Assembly: GCF_003335105.1 (NCBI RefSeq)
Contig: NZ_QFWQ01000001.1
Span: forward strand, 1 to 64,000
Reading direction: 5' to 3'
DNA: 64,000 bases
Source: Rhodanobacter denitrificans
GTDB lineage: Bacteria > Pseudomonadota > Gammaproteobacteria > Xanthomonadales > Rhodanobacteraceae
Part shown: in pieces, positions 9,839 through 19,153 of the stretch
How the letters are laid out: each line of letters starts with the position of its first letter
Numbering within the stretch: the stretch's first letter is position 1
Program-made: the position numbers and the translations under genes
Notes under the pieces: generated by a model
Told to the model about the DNA's origin: nothing
The model's database searches: none
Seen by the model: the letters and a program-made list of their open reading frames with translations, nothing else

Positions 9839-9902
9839 GGCGGGCACCGCCCGCCGGCTGTTGGCCTGCCGCCGACCCGATGGCGGGCAGTGCCCGCCCT
9901 AC
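9835..9902. repeat. REP pair (GTAG-type, BIME-like)
   Basis: Two hairpins face each other. The first begins GTAGGGCGGGCACC at 9835 and the second ends GCCCGCCCTAC at 9902. The same pair occurs at 18193-18261 and a half copy at 13838-13854. The GTAG head is typical of REP families mobilised by RAYT transposases in Xanthomonadales. It also contains the stop codon of pgm. Confidence 0.8.
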
Positions 9903-9936
9903 GGTCGCATCGCATCCATTCCATCGGAGAATCATC

Positions 9937-11985
9937 ATGTCCCACGACCTCGACCAGTCATGCATCGACCTGCTGCGCTTCCTGTCGGTGGACATGGTGC
10001 AGCACGCGAACAGCGGCCACCCCGGCCTCCCGCTGGGCGCCGCGCCGCTGGCGTACGCGCTGTGGACCCATCAGCTGAAGCACAACCCCGCCAATCCGCA
10101 CTGGCCCGACCGCGACCGCTTCGTGCTCTCTGCCGGCCACGGCTCGGCGCTGCTGTACAGCCTGCTGTTTGCCACCGGCTACGACCTCTCGCTGGACGAC
10201 CTCAAGCAGTTCCGCCAGTGGGGCAGCAGGACGCCCGGGCACCCCGAATACGGCCACACGCCGGGCGTGGAGATCACCACCGGCCCGCTCGGCCAAGGCC
10301 TGGCGAACGCGGTGGGCATGGCGATCGGCGAGGCGCACCTGGCCGCGCGCTACAACCGCGACAGCCACAGCGTGGTCGACCACCGCACCTGGGCCATCGT
10401 CAGCGACGGCGACCTGATGGAAGGCGTGGCCAGCGAAGCCGCCTCGCTGGCCGGGCACCTGAAGCTCGGCAAGCTGATCTGCCTGTACGACGACAACTAC
10501 GTCACTCTCGCCGGCGGCACCGACATCACCTTCTCGGAGGATCGCGCGAAGCGCTTCGAGGCGTATGGCTGGCAGACCCTCAGGGTGGCCGACGGCAACG
10601 ACCTGGCGGCAATCGAGGCCGCACTCGAAGCCGCCCGCGCCGACAGCACCCGGCCCTCGCTGATCCTGGTGCACACGCACATCGGCTACGGCTCGCCCGA
10701 GCAGGATACGTTCAAGGCGCACGGCTCGCCGCTGGGCGTCGAGGACGTCAGGAAGACGAAGGAGAAGCTGGGCTGGCCGGTCGAACCGGACTTCCTGCTG
10801 CCGGCGCCGGCGCTCAAGCACCTGCGCCAGGCGCTGGATCGCGGCGTGGAGGCCGAACGCGCCTGGAACAGCCGCATGGACGTCTATACCCAGGCGTTCC
10901 CCGAGCTGGCCGCCGAGTTGCAAGGCCGCCTGGATGGCGAACTGCCGGCGGGCTGGGACGCGGACATCCCGGTGTTCCCCGCCGACGCCAAGGGCCTCGC
11001 CACCCGCGTCGCCGGCGGCAAGGTGATGAACGCGATCGCGCCAAAACTGCCCGCGCTTGGCGGCGGCTCGGCCGACCTCGATCCGTCCACCCACACTGCG
11101 CTGAAGGACCTGGGCGACTTCAATCCGCCGCTGCTGCCGGGCGAGGACAGTCAGGGATCGGACGGCGGCGGCTGGAGCCACGCCGGCCGCAACCTGCACT
11201 TCGGCGTGCGCGAGCATGCGATGGGCGCGATCACGAACGGGCTGGCCGTGCACGGCGGCTTCGTTCCCTACGGCTCGACCTTCCTGATCTTCTCCGACTA
11301 CATGCGCCCGGCGATCCGCCTGGCTGCGCTGATGGGCGTGCACGTGGTGCACGTGTTCACCCACGACAGCGTGGCGCTGGGCGAGGACGGCCCCACCCAC
11401 CAGCCGGTGGAACAGCTGGCCAGCCTGCGCGCGATCCCCAACCTCACCGTGATCCGCCCCGGCGATGCCAACGAGACCGCGGTGGCGTGGAAGGTGGCGC
11501 TGGAAACGAAGAAACGGCCGGTGCTGCTGGCGCTGACCCGGCAGGACGTGCCTACACTGGACCGCAGCCGCTACGCCGACGCCAACGGCTTGCGCCGGGG
11601 CGCGTACGTGCTGAGCGACGCGCCGGACGGCAAGCCGTCACTGATCCTGATCGCCAGCGGCTCCGAGGTGGGCCTGATCGTCGCCGCCGCCGGGCAGCTG
11701 CAGGCCAAGGGCATCGCCGTGCGCTGCGTGTCGATGCCGAGCTGGGAACTGTTCGACGCCCAGCCGCAGGCCTATCGCGACAACGTGCTGCCGCCCGATG
11801 TCCCGGCGCGGCTGGCGGTGGAACTGGGCACCTCGCAGGGCTGGCACCGCTACGTCGGCCCGCACGGCGACATGCTCGGCATCGACCACTTCGGCGCCTC
11901 CGCCCCGGCCGAGGTGCTGCTGCGCGAATTCGGCTTCACGGTGGACAACGTGGTGAAACGCGCCAGCGCACTGCTGGCGCGCTGA
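9937..11985 (+). CDS. tkt: Transketolase
   Basis: Thiamine-diphosphate enzyme transferring two-carbon units in the pentose-phosphate pathway. The product is 682 residues. It shows [15 protein letters not shown] near the N-terminus, and the ThDP motif [20 protein letters not shown] followed by DDN. The central pyrimidine-binding part carries [22 protein letters not shown] 9937 has CGGAGA 7 bp upstream; the longer frame from 9880 lacks such a site. It is separated from pgm by a REP pair, which may uncouple expression or stabilise the upstream mRNA. Confidence 0.96.
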   Translation: MSHDLDQSCIDLLRFLSVDMVQHANSGHPGLPLGAAPLAYALWTHQLKHNPANPHWPDRDRFVLSAGHGSALLYSLLFATGYDLSLDDLKQFRQWGSRTPGHPEYGHTPGVEITTGPLGQGLANAVGMAIGEAHLAARYNRDSHSVVDHRTWAIVSDGDLMEGVASEAASLAGHLKLGKLICLYDDNYVTLAGGTDITFSEDRAKRFEAYGWQTLRVADGNDLAAIEAALEAARADSTRPSLILVHTHIGYGSPEQDTFKAHGSPLGVEDVRKTKEKLGWPVEPDFLLPAPALKHLRQALDRGVEAERAWNSRMDVYTQAFPELAAELQGRLDGELPAGWDADIPVFPADAKGLATRVAGGKVMNAIAPKLPALGGGSADLDPSTHTALKDLGDFNPPLLPGEDSQGSDGGGWSHAGRNLHFGVREHAMGAITNGLAVHGGFVPYGSTFLIFSDYMRPAIRLAALMGVHVVHVFTHDSVALGEDGPTHQPVEQLASLRAIPNLTVIRPGDANETAVAWKVALETKKRPVLLALTRQDVPTLDRSRYADANGLRRGAYVLSDAPDGKPSLILIASGSEVGLIVAAAGQLQAKGIAVRCVSMPSWELFDAQPQAYRDNVLPPDVPARLAVELGTSQGWHRYVGPHGDMLGIDHFGASAPAEVLLREFGFTVDNVVKRASALLAR

Positions 11986-11990
11986 CATCT

Positions 11991-12746
11991 TCAGTTGCGC
12001 GACTGCAGTTTCGACAGCAGGCGCAGCAGCTCCAGGTACAGCCAGACCAGGGTGACCACCAGCGCGAACGCGCCGTACCATTCCATGTACTTCGGCGCGC
12101 CTTGCTGGGCGCCGGTTTCGATCAGGTCGAAGTCGAGGATCAGGTTCAGCGCGGCGATCACCACCACCACCGCGCTGAACGCGATGCCGATGCCGCTGCT
12201 GCCGTTGATGAAACCGATCGAGTGGCCGAAGAAGCCCATCGCGAAGTTGACCAGGTACAACAGCATGATGCCGCCGGTGGCGGCGACGATGCCCAGCTTG
12301 AACTTCTCGGTGGCGCGGATCAGCCCGCTGCGATAGGCCAGCAGTAGCGCGGCCATGGTGCCGAAGGTCAGTCCCACCGCCTGCATCACGATGCCGGGGT
12401 AGCGCATCTCGAAGATCGCCGACAGCGCGCCGATGAACAACCCTTCCGCCACCGCGTACAGCGGCGCGGTGAACGGCGCCCAGGTCTTCTTGAACACGGT
12501 GACCAGGCCCAGCACCAGGCCGCCGATGGCGCCGACCAGCACCAGCGGCATCACCGCCGGCAGGCTGTCCGGACCGGCGAACCGGCTCCAGCTGACCATC
12601 GCGCCGACCAGCACCAGGAGCAGCAGCAGGCCGGTCTTGTTGACCGTGCCGTTGATCGTCATCACCTCGTCGCCGCGCGTGACGACGGCACCACTGGCCG
12701 CGTCGAGGAAGGTGTTCTTGTTGAGCGCCGGATTGCCGCTTTGCAT
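11991..12746 (-). CDS. Bax inhibitor-1 / YccA-like membrane protein
   Basis: The product is 251 residues with about seven hydrophobic segments after a ~40-residue soluble N-terminus. Segments include [52 protein letters not shown] and a final [22 protein letters not shown]. This matches the Bax-inhibitor-1-like (YccA/BaxI_1) family of inner-membrane proteins, whose bacterial role is poorly defined. It is convergent with tkt, only 5 bp away, and divergent from hemC. A longer open frame upstream overlaps hemC and is a shadow. Confidence 0.85.
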   Translation of the reverse strand: MQSGNPALNKNTFLDAASGAVVTRGDEVMTINGTVNKTGLLLLLVLVGAMVSWSRFAGPDSLPAVMPLVLVGAIGGLVLGLVTVFKKTWAPFTAPLYAVAEGLFIGALSAIFEMRYPGIVMQAVGLTFGTMAALLLAYRSGLIRATEKFKLGIVAATGGIMLLYLVNFAMGFFGHSIGFINGSSGIGIAFSAVVVVIAALNLILDFDLIETGAQQGAPKYMEWYGAFALVVTLVWLYLELLRLLSKLQSRN

Positions 12747-12869
12747 GACCGTCTCCCGTGGATTGCCGCCATCGTAGCGGCTTTGCCGCCGCCCTGCGCC
12801 AATCTGCCGTTGCGCCGCCGTGCGCAAACTACGCGACAATGGCCACCTGTCGAACGCCGCGGAGCCCCG

Positions 12870-13787
12870 ATGAGCCTTTCCACCCTGCGTATCGCCACCC
12901 GCAAGAGCGCGCTCGCGCTGTGGCAGGCCGAGCACGTCGCCACACTGCTGCGCGCGGCGCATCCGGGACTGGCGGTGGAACTGGTGCCGATGAGCACGCG
13001 TGGCGACGAGATCCTCGACCAGCCACTGGCCACCATCGGCGGCAAGGGATTGTTCCTGAAGGAACTGGAAGTGGCGATGCTGGAAGGCCGCGCCGACCTC
13101 GCCGTGCATTCGCTGAAGGACGTGCCGGCGCAGCTGGAGCCGGGTTTCGTGCTGCCGGCGATCCTGCCGCGCGCGGACGCCGCCGACGCCTTCGTCAGCA
13201 ACCACTGCGCCGACCTCGCCGCGCTGCCGCCGGGCGCGCGGGTGGGCACCTCCTCGCTGCGCCGGCAGGCGCAATTGCGCGCGCTGCGGCCGGACCTGGT
13301 GCTGCTGGACCTGCGCGGCAACGTGGGCACCCGGCTGGCCAAGCTCGACGCCGGCACCTACGACGCGATCGTGCTGGCCTGCGCCGGACTGGAGCGGCTC
13401 GGCCTGGCCGCGCGCATCCGCTCGCGGCTGGCCGCACCGGACTGGCTGCCGGCGCCGGGCCAGGCGGCGATCGCGATCGAGGCGCGCGCCGACCATCCCG
13501 TGGCGCTGGCCCTGCTGGCGGCGCTGGACGACGCCGACACCCGGCTCACGGTGGACGCCGAGCGCGCGATGAACCAGGCGCTGGGCGGCAGCTGCACGGT
13601 ACCGGTCGGCGCCTGGTGCATGCTGGGCGAACGCGGCCTGCACCTGCGCGGCATGGTCGGCGATGCCGCCAGCGGCCGCCTGCTGCACGCCGAGGCCAGC
13701 GGCCCCGGCGACCAGGCGCAGGCACTGGGCCGGCAGGTGGCGGCCGATCTGCTGGCGCAGGGCGCGGGTAGCCTGCTCGGGCTGTGA
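12870..13787 (+). CDS. hemC: Hydroxymethylbilane synthase (porphobilinogen deaminase)
   Basis: Condenses four porphobilinogens to hydroxymethylbilane in tetrapyrrole synthesis. The product is 305 residues, the usual length. Motifs are [17 protein letters not shown] at the N-terminus, [21 protein letters not shown], the substrate-binding HSLKDVP, and the dipyrromethane-cofactor cysteine in [15 protein letters not shown] 12870 has GGAG 5 bp upstream. The frame is open further upstream but without a better start. Single gene, divergent from the Bax-inhibitor-like gene. Confidence 0.96.
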   Translation: MSLSTLRIATRKSALALWQAEHVATLLRAAHPGLAVELVPMSTRGDEILDQPLATIGGKGLFLKELEVAMLEGRADLAVHSLKDVPAQLEPGFVLPAILPRADAADAFVSNHCADLAALPPGARVGTSSLRRQAQLRALRPDLVLLDLRGNVGTRLAKLDAGTYDAIVLACAGLERLGLAARIRSRLAAPDWLPAPGQAAIAIEARADHPVALALLAALDDADTRLTVDAERAMNQALGGSCTVPVGAWCMLGERGLHLRGMVGDAASGRLLHAEASGPGDQAQALGRQVAADLLAQGAGSLLGL

Positions 13788-13837
13788 TCGCGCGAACAGC
13801 CACGTTCCGCTCTTGCCATGCGACAGAAAAGGCGACG

Positions 13838-13854
13838 GACGGTGCCCGCCCTAC
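13838..13854 (+). repeat. Half REP element
   Basis: GACGGTGCCCGCCCTAC matches the right arm of the REP pairs at 9835 and 18193. Only one arm is present. Confidence 0.5.
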
Positions 13855-13860
13855 AAAACA

Positions 13861-13890
13861 AACGGCCCGCCACGCGAGTGACGGGCCGTT
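13861..13890 (-). terminator. Rho-independent terminator of the DUF481 gene
   Basis: AACGGCCCG (13861-13869) pairs with CGGGCCGTT (13882-13890), with a further CAC/GTG pairing inside. On the minus strand it is followed by the T-rich TTGTTTTGT. It may also help stop hemC transcription from the other side. Confidence 0.75.
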
Positions 13891-13912
13891 GCTGTATCGG
13901 TGATACCCGAAC

Positions 13913-14728
13913 TCAGAAGCTGTAGACCAGGTTGGTGGTGGTCAGCGTGTCGGTCTTCTTGGTCTTGGTGGCAGCCACCACGTCGCTGTTGTGGCGCACC
14001 TGGAAGCCGACCTTCAGCGCCAGCTTCCGGGTCATGCTGACCGCCACGCCCGCGTCGTTCTGCAGGTAGGTGTTCTTCGAGCCCGCTTCCATCAGGAACG
14101 TATCCTCGAACGCGGTGTTGTCGCTCAGCTTGTACTTGTAGTTGACCAGGCCGCGGGCGACCATCTCGCTCTGGGTGGGCTGCCGCTGGCGGGTCTCGAC
14201 GCCGTTCACCATCAGGTCGAGGTCGGCCGGGCGGTAACGCTTGTAACCGGGGCCGATTTCGAACGACAGCTCGTTGCGCTCGTCCTTCAGCGCGATATAG
14301 CCGTAGCCGAGCGAGACGATGCCCTGCCACAGGTTCGCGCCGAAGTCGTCGTGCTCGTAGCGGGCCGCGCCGACGATGTAGCTGCGCGGGTCGAGCTTGA
14401 GGCCGACGGAGGCGCCGCCGTCGTAACGGTTCGCGGTGGTGTTGAACTTCTTGATGGTGTTGCCGCTGGAGTCGACCACGGTCTGCTGGCTCTTCGAGCG
14501 CAGGCCGTCGAGGAAGAAGGTGTTCTTCCACTGCTCGTTTTCCTGGCTCAGGCCGAGCTTGGCGTTGATGTTCTCCGAACGCGAGTTGCCGGTGGAGGAG
14601 GCGAAGCCGAATTCGCCCGAACCGCTCCAGCCGCCGTTGTTGGGCGTGGTGGTATCGGCATCCTGGGCCTGCACGGCGAAACTGGCGAACGCGGCCAGCA
14701 GCAGGCCGGCGATCAAGGTCTTTTTCAT
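13913..14728 (-). CDS. DUF481 family outer-membrane-type protein
   Basis: The product is 271 residues. A signal peptide (MKKTLIAGLLLAAFASFAVQAQ) is followed by alternating short beta strands through the rest of the protein and a C-terminal TTTNLVYSF, typical of an outer-membrane beta-barrel ending in Phe. The 'GEFGFASSTGNSRSENINAKLGL' opening (GFASSTGNS core) is characteristic of DUF481 salt-induced outer-membrane proteins. Function is unknown. The start is fixed by the signal peptide; the upstream open frame is not needed. It has its own terminator and is divergent from a WYL regulator. Confidence 0.88.
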   Translation of the reverse strand: MKKTLIAGLLLAAFASFAVQAQDADTTTPNNGGWSGSGEFGFASSTGNSRSENINAKLGLSQENEQWKNTFFLDGLRSKSQQTVVDSSGNTIKKFNTTANRYDGGASVGLKLDPRSYIVGAARYEHDDFGANLWQGIVSLGYGYIALKDERNELSFEIGPGYKRYRPADLDLMVNGVETRQRQPTQSEMVARGLVNYKYKLSDNTAFEDTFLMEAGSKNTYLQNDAGVAVSMTRKLALKVGFQVRHNSDVVAATKTKKTDTLTTTNLVYSF

Positions 14729-15005
14729 CGGGAAGGGGATCCAATTGTTAAACAAAGGTAAGGCCGCTACCTTAGCGCGGCGGCTTGAACTTGCAATGAA
14801 CACCGCCGGCAAGCTGCCCGCGCCACTTTCATCGGATGCCCGGCACATCCGGGAGCGTGCCGGACGATGACGCCAGCCGGCGGCCAGCCGCGCGAGGAGG
14901 ACGGCATGCACGCCGCGCCGGCGGTGGCGTCGCGGCGACTTGCAGCCGCCACGACCCGCCTCCATGCTACACAACGCCCTCTCCCGACGATATGCCGACG
15001 CTTCC

Positions 15006-15989
15006 ATGGATCGCTACGAACGCATACTGACCCTGCACCGGCTGCTGAAGTCGGCGCACTATCCGATTCCGCTGTCGCGTCTGCTCGGCGAGCTGGAGTG
15101 CTCGCGCGCCACGCTGTACCGCGACGTGGCGTTTCTGCGCGATGCGCTGGGCGCACCGATCGAGAGCGCCGGCACCGACCAGGCCGCGTTCCGCTATGAA
15201 GTGGGCGAGGGCGAGAAGTTCGAGCTGCCTGGGCTGTGGCTGACGTCGGACGAGCTGGCCGCGCTGCTGGCCCTGAACGAGCTGATCAGCCGCTCCGGCC
15301 CCGGCGTGCTGGCCGGCGCGCTGGCGCCGTTCAAGGCGCGCATCGAGGGCCTGCTGTCGCACCAGGACAGCGGCAAGGCGCTGCCGATCGAGCGCATCCG
15401 CGTGGTCGCCTGGGGCGAGCGCAAGCTCGACCAGCAGGTGTTCCGCATCGTCGCCGGCGCGGTGCTGGAACGCCGGCAACTGCGCTTCCGCTACCGCGCG
15501 CGCACCACCAATGCGGACAGCCACCGCACGGTGTCGCCACAGCGGCTGACCCATTACCGCGACAACTGGTACCTCGACGTGTGGGACCACGACCGCCACG
15601 CGCTGCGCAGCTTCGCGGTCGACCGCATCGCCGATGCGCAGGCGCTGGATACGGCCGCCACCGACGTGGCCGACGCCGACCTCAACGAGCTGCTCGCCTC
15701 CAGCTACGGCATCTTCGCCGGCAAGCCGAAGGCGTGGGCGACGATCCGCTTCTCGCAACACGCCGCGCGCTGGGTCGCCGACGAGCACTGGCACTCGCAG
15801 CAGAAGGGCGAATGGCTGCCGGACGGTCGCTACGAGCTGAAGCTGCCGTACTCCAACTCGAAGGAACTGCTGATGGACGTGCTCAAGTACGGCCCGGACG
15901 CCGAGGTGGTGGCGCCGCTGTCGCTGCGCGAGGAGATGAAGATCCTGCTGCAGCTGGCGCTGGGCAGCTACCAGCAGTCGCCGCGCTGA
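15006..15989 (+). CDS. WYL-domain transcriptional regulator (YafY/PafC type)
   Basis: The product is 327 residues. The N-terminal helix-turn-helix covers ~1-60 (RILTLHRLLKSA, then LLGELECSRATLYRDVAFLRDAL). The middle WYL domain contains 'RYRARTTNADSHRTVSPQRL' and 'NWYLDVWDH' near residue 190, followed by a C-terminal WCX-type extension. Such proteins are thought to bind nucleic-acid ligands and often regulate DNA-damage or defence genes. ATG 15006 places the HTH at the start. It is followed by the patatin gene after 11 bp, so they may be cotranscribed. Confidence 0.88.
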   Translation: MDRYERILTLHRLLKSAHYPIPLSRLLGELECSRATLYRDVAFLRDALGAPIESAGTDQAAFRYEVGEGEKFELPGLWLTSDELAALLALNELISRSGPGVLAGALAPFKARIEGLLSHQDSGKALPIERIRVVAWGERKLDQQVFRIVAGAVLERRQLRFRYRARTTNADSHRTVSPQRLTHYRDNWYLDVWDHDRHALRSFAVDRIADAQALDTAATDVADADLNELLASSYGIFAGKPKAWATIRFSQHAARWVADEHWHSQQKGEWLPDGRYELKLPYSNSKELLMDVLKYGPDAEVVAPLSLREEMKILLQLALGSYQQSPR

Positions 15990-16000
15990 GCCGGGATCCG

Positions 16001-16939
16001 ATGGCTTCCACCGATATCGCCGGCGCGGCGCCCGCTGCACGCAAGCCGACCGTGGCGCTGGCGCTCGGCTCCGGCGGCGCGAAGGGGCTGGCGCACATCG
16101 GCGTGATCGAGGAGATCGAGGCGCAGGGCTACGCGATCGTGGCGATCGCCGGCACCTCGATGGGCGCCCTGATCGGCGGCATCCACGCCACCGGCCGGCT
16201 CGACGTGTACCGCGACTGGGTCTGTGCGCTGGCCAAGCTCGACGTGCTCCGGCTGGTCGACTGGACCTTCAGCGGCGGCGGCCTGATCAAGGGCGACAAG
16301 ATCATCGGGACCATGCGCGGGCTGGTCGGCGATGCGCTGATCGAGGAGTTGCCGCTGGCGTTCACCGCGGTGGCCACCGACATCGAGCGCGGCCGCGAGG
16401 TGTGGCTGAGTCGCGGCGGCCTGTTCGAGGCGATCCGCGCGTCGATCGCGATTCCCACCGTGTTCCGCCCGCACACCATCGACGGCCGCCGGCTGGTCGA
16501 CGGCGCCCTGCTCAACCCGGTGCCGGTGACCCCGCTGATCCGCGAGAGCGCCGACTACCTCATCGCAGTGAGCGTGGACGGCCCGGCGATGACCATCGTG
16601 CCGCCGGAGCCGCCGGTGCACGAGGTGGCCCCGTCGGAAGGCGGTTACCGCCAGCGCCTCGGCGAGTTCATCGGCCGCATGCTCCCGCGCGGCGAAAGCC
16701 GCCAGCGCGAGCCGGGCACGCTCGAACTGCTGACCCAGTCGATGGATCTGATGCAGGCGAACCTGTCGCGCCTGCGCCTGGCCGCATACGCGCCGGACCT
16801 GCTGATCCAGCTGCCGCACGACATGGCGCTCGCCTACGAGTTCTATCGCGCGCGCGAACTGATCGAACTCGGCCGTGCGCAGGCGCGCGCGGCGCTGGCA
16901 AGCTGGCCTCGCGCCGGCACGCCGCAGCGCGAGGCCTGA
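16001..16939 (+). CDS. Patatin-like phospholipase (RssA type)
   Basis: The product is 312 residues. It shows the glycine-rich oxyanion motif GSGGAKGLAHIGV near residue 20, the nucleophile elbow GTSMG near residue 50 and the catalytic Asp in LVDGALLNPVPV near residue 170. This is the Ser-Asp dyad of patatin-type acyl hydrolases. There is no signal peptide. The family variant DGA replaces DGG. The C-terminal ~80 residues are helical and not conserved by eye. Start ATG 16001 is used because it sits 11 bp after the WYL regulator. Substrate unknown. Confidence 0.88.
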   Translation: MASTDIAGAAPAARKPTVALALGSGGAKGLAHIGVIEEIEAQGYAIVAIAGTSMGALIGGIHATGRLDVYRDWVCALAKLDVLRLVDWTFSGGGLIKGDKIIGTMRGLVGDALIEELPLAFTAVATDIERGREVWLSRGGLFEAIRASIAIPTVFRPHTIDGRRLVDGALLNPVPVTPLIRESADYLIAVSVDGPAMTIVPPEPPVHEVAPSEGGYRQRLGEFIGRMLPRGESRQREPGTLELLTQSMDLMQANLSRLRLAAYAPDLLIQLPHDMALAYEFYRARELIELGRAQARAALASWPRAGTPQREA

Positions 16940-16947
16940 ATCGCGCC

Positions 16948-17316
16948 TCAGCGCGGACCGTGCGTGTGCAACCAGTTGTCCAGATACGCCTTCAGCGCCA
17001 CCGCGTTGTTGTGCTCCTCGTCGTGCGCGCCGAAGAGCAGGGTGACGTGGTGCCGCGCGGCGCGCTCGGCCAGCGGCTGCCAGTACTCGGCCAGCGCATC
17101 CAGCTCGCTCGCGTAGCGGTGGCGGAAACCGTCCCACAATGCCGGGTCGTGGCCGAACCACTGGCGCAGGGCGGTCGACGGCGCCAGCTCCTTCGCCCAC
17201 AGGTCCAGCGGCACCGCCTCCTTCTTCAGGCCGCGCGGCCACAGCCGGTCGATCAGCACGCGATAACCATCGGCTTTCGCGGCCGGTTCGTAGACACGCT
17301 TGACACTGATGCTCAT
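16948..17316 (-). CDS. DUF488 family protein
   Basis: The product is 122 residues. The conserved opening KRVYEP...GYRVLIDRLWPRGLKKE and the central ALRQWFGHDPALWDGFRHRY, then LLFGAHDEEHNNA, are diagnostic of DUF488 (YeaO-like) proteins. Biochemical function is unknown. It converges with the patatin gene, leaving only 8 bp between stops, and appears to be a single gene. Confidence 0.88.
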   Translation of the reverse strand: MSISVKRVYEPAAKADGYRVLIDRLWPRGLKKEAVPLDLWAKELAPSTALRQWFGHDPALWDGFRHRYASELDALAEYWQPLAERAARHHVTLLFGAHDEEHNNAVALKAYLDNWLHTHGPR

Positions 17317-17394
17317 GGGAGCCTCCCTGAAAGGAAGATCCCCAGCATACGACTGCCGGATCGGCGCGGCGTGATCCGGGTCAGGATTCCCGAC

Positions 17395-18111
17395 TCAGAG
17401 CTCCTCGACCCTGGTCACCTTGCCGCGGCGCATCAGCCACGCCACGCCGCGCAGGTCGGCCAGGCCCACCCACAGCCGGTCCAGCATGCCGTACTTGGAC
17501 ACGCCGGCGGTACGCGGGCGGTGGCCCACCGGCACGCTCTGGCTCTGGAAACCGGCGCGCTTGACCAGCGCCGGCAGATAGCGATGCATATGGTCGAAGT
17601 AGGGCAGGCGCAGGAACACCTCGCGCTCGAACAGCTTCAGGCCGCAACCGGTGTCCGGGGTGGCGTCCCTGAGCATGCGCGAGCGCACCGCGTTGGCGAT
17701 CTTCGAGGAGATGCGCTTGTTGAAACTGTCGCGGCGGGTGGTGCGCCAGCCGGCGAACAGCCGCGTTTCGGCCGGGGCCGCGGCGCGCGCGGCGAGCAGT
17801 TTCGGAATGTCGGCCGGATCATTCTGGCCGTCGCCGTCCAGCGTGGCGATCCACGGCGAGGCCGCCGCACGCACGCCGTTCCACACCGCCGTGCTCTGTC
17901 CGCTGCGGGTGACGTGGTGCAGCACGCGCAGCTCCGGGTGCAGCGCCTTCTGCGCGGCCAGCACGGCGCGGCTGTCGTCGCTGGAATCATCGTCGACGTA
18001 GACCACCTCGTAATCGACCGTGCCGCGCAGCGCGGCGGCGATCTCGGCCAGCAGTGGCGGGATGTTGTCGCGCTCGTTGAACACCGGGACGACGACGGAG
18101 AGTTGCGGCAT
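17395..18111 (-). CDS. Family 2 glycosyltransferase (dolichol-phosphate-mannose-synthase-like)
   Basis: The product is 238 residues. GT2 motifs are present: SVVVPVFNERDNIPPLL at the N-terminus, YVDDDSSDDS, ATLDGDGQNDPADIPKLL (the DxD-like metal site), and DTGCGLKLFERE. This is the catalytic domain only; there is no C-terminal membrane domain. It probably transfers a sugar from a nucleotide donor to a lipid-phosphate carrier. The start at MPQLSVVV is chosen by family alignment, since an in-frame ATG 33 bp upstream adds an atypical extension. Confidence 0.87.
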   Translation of the reverse strand: MPQLSVVVPVFNERDNIPPLLAEIAAALRGTVDYEVVYVDDDSSDDSRAVLAAQKALHPELRVLHHVTRSGQSTAVWNGVRAAASPWIATLDGDGQNDPADIPKLLAARAAAPAETRLFAGWRTTRRDSFNKRISSKIANAVRSRMLRDATPDTGCGLKLFEREVFLRLPYFDHMHRYLPALVKRAGFQSQSVPVGHRPRTAGVSKYGMLDRLWVGLADLRGVAWLMRRGKVTRVEEL

Positions 18112-18192
18112 GGGGCGGGCCTTTCGCAAGTGCAGATGCTGCACGCAGCGCAGCAGGAGCGCAGTTTAGCAACACGCGTCCGTCAGCGATTT

Positions 18193-18261
18193 GTAGGGCG
18201 GGCACCGCCCGCCGCTTTTGGCGCGGCGTGTCGGAAAACCGGCGGGCATTGCCCGCCCTAC
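18193..18261. repeat. REP pair (GTAG-type, BIME-like)
   Basis: Left arm GTAGGGCGGGCACC from 18193 and right arm ending GCCCGCCCTAC at 18261. It has the same organisation as 9835-9902 and lies just downstream of parB. Confidence 0.8.
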
Positions 18262-18280
18262 GAAGCGACGACGGCGGGGC

Positions 18281-19150
18281 TCAGCGGATCTTGCCGAGGA
18301 TGCCTTCCAGCTCGTCGTTGCTGTGGTAGTGGATGACCAGCTTGCCGTGGCCGCCGCGACCCAGGGCCAGTTCGACCCGGGTAGCCAGGCGTTCGGCCAG
18401 TTCGCGCTCCAGCGCGGCGATGTTCGGATCGCGCGCGGGCGGGTGCTTGGCCTTGCCCTTTGGTGCGGTCTGCGCGCGGCGCGCGGCTTCCTCCAGTTCG
18501 CGCACCGACCAGCCCAGCGTCGAGGCTTGGCGCGCCAGCGGCACGGCGATGGATTCTTCCAGGGTCAGCAGGCAGCGGGCGTGGCCCATCTCCAGCTTGC
18601 CGTCGTCGAGCAGGCGCCGGATGGGCTCCGCCATCTCGGTCAGCCGCAGCATGTTCGACACCGACGCGCGCGAACGGCCGACCGCGTCGGCGGCCTGCTG
18701 GTGGGTAAGCTCGAAGTCGTCGATCAGCCGCTTCAGCGCATCGGCTTCCTCCAGCGGGGTGAGGTCCTGGCGCTGGATGTTCTCGATCAGCGCCATCGCC
18801 GGCACCGCCGCCTCCGGCACGGCCTTCACCAGTGCCGGCAGTTCGCCCAGCTGGGCGCGCTGCGCCGCGCGCCAGCGGCGTTCGCCGGCGATCAGCTCGT
18901 AGCTGTCCTTGCCGATCTCGCGCACCACCACCGGCTGGATCAGGCCCTGCGCCTTGATCGAGGCGGCCAGCTCGTCCAGCGCCTCGTCGTTCCAGTGCCG
19001 CCGCGGCTGGTACTTGCCGGGCTGGATCTGCTGGATCGGCAGCACGCGCAGTTCGCCTTCCTGCGTCAGCACCGACGGCGCGGCGTCGCCGTCACCGCCG
19101 AGCAGGGCGTCCAGCCCGCGTCCCAATCCACGTTTTTTCGCAGCTGCCAT
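18281..19150 (-). CDS. parB: Chromosome partitioning protein ParB
   Basis: CTP-dependent clamp protein that loads at parS sites for chromosome segregation. The product is 289 residues. The N-terminal KKRGLGRGLDALLG is the ParA-interacting tail. The CTP-binding region contains QYQPRRHW-type 'KYQPRRHWNDEALDELAASI' and the GERRWRAA motif near residue 85. The central HTH (HQQAADAVGRSRASVSNMLRL) binds parS, and the C-terminal dimerisation domain ends LEGILGKIR. It lies 3 bp downstream of parA. Confidence 0.95.
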   Translation of the reverse strand: MAAAKKRGLGRGLDALLGGDGDAAPSVLTQEGELRVLPIQQIQPGKYQPRRHWNDEALDELAASIKAQGLIQPVVVREIGKDSYELIAGERRWRAAQRAQLGELPALVKAVPEAAVPAMALIENIQRQDLTPLEEADALKRLIDDFELTHQQAADAVGRSRASVSNMLRLTEMAEPIRRLLDDGKLEMGHARCLLTLEESIAVPLARQASTLGWSVRELEEAARRAQTAPKGKAKHPPARDPNIAALERELAERLATRVELALGRGGHGKLVIHYHSNDELEGILGKIR

Positions 19151-19153
19151 GCC

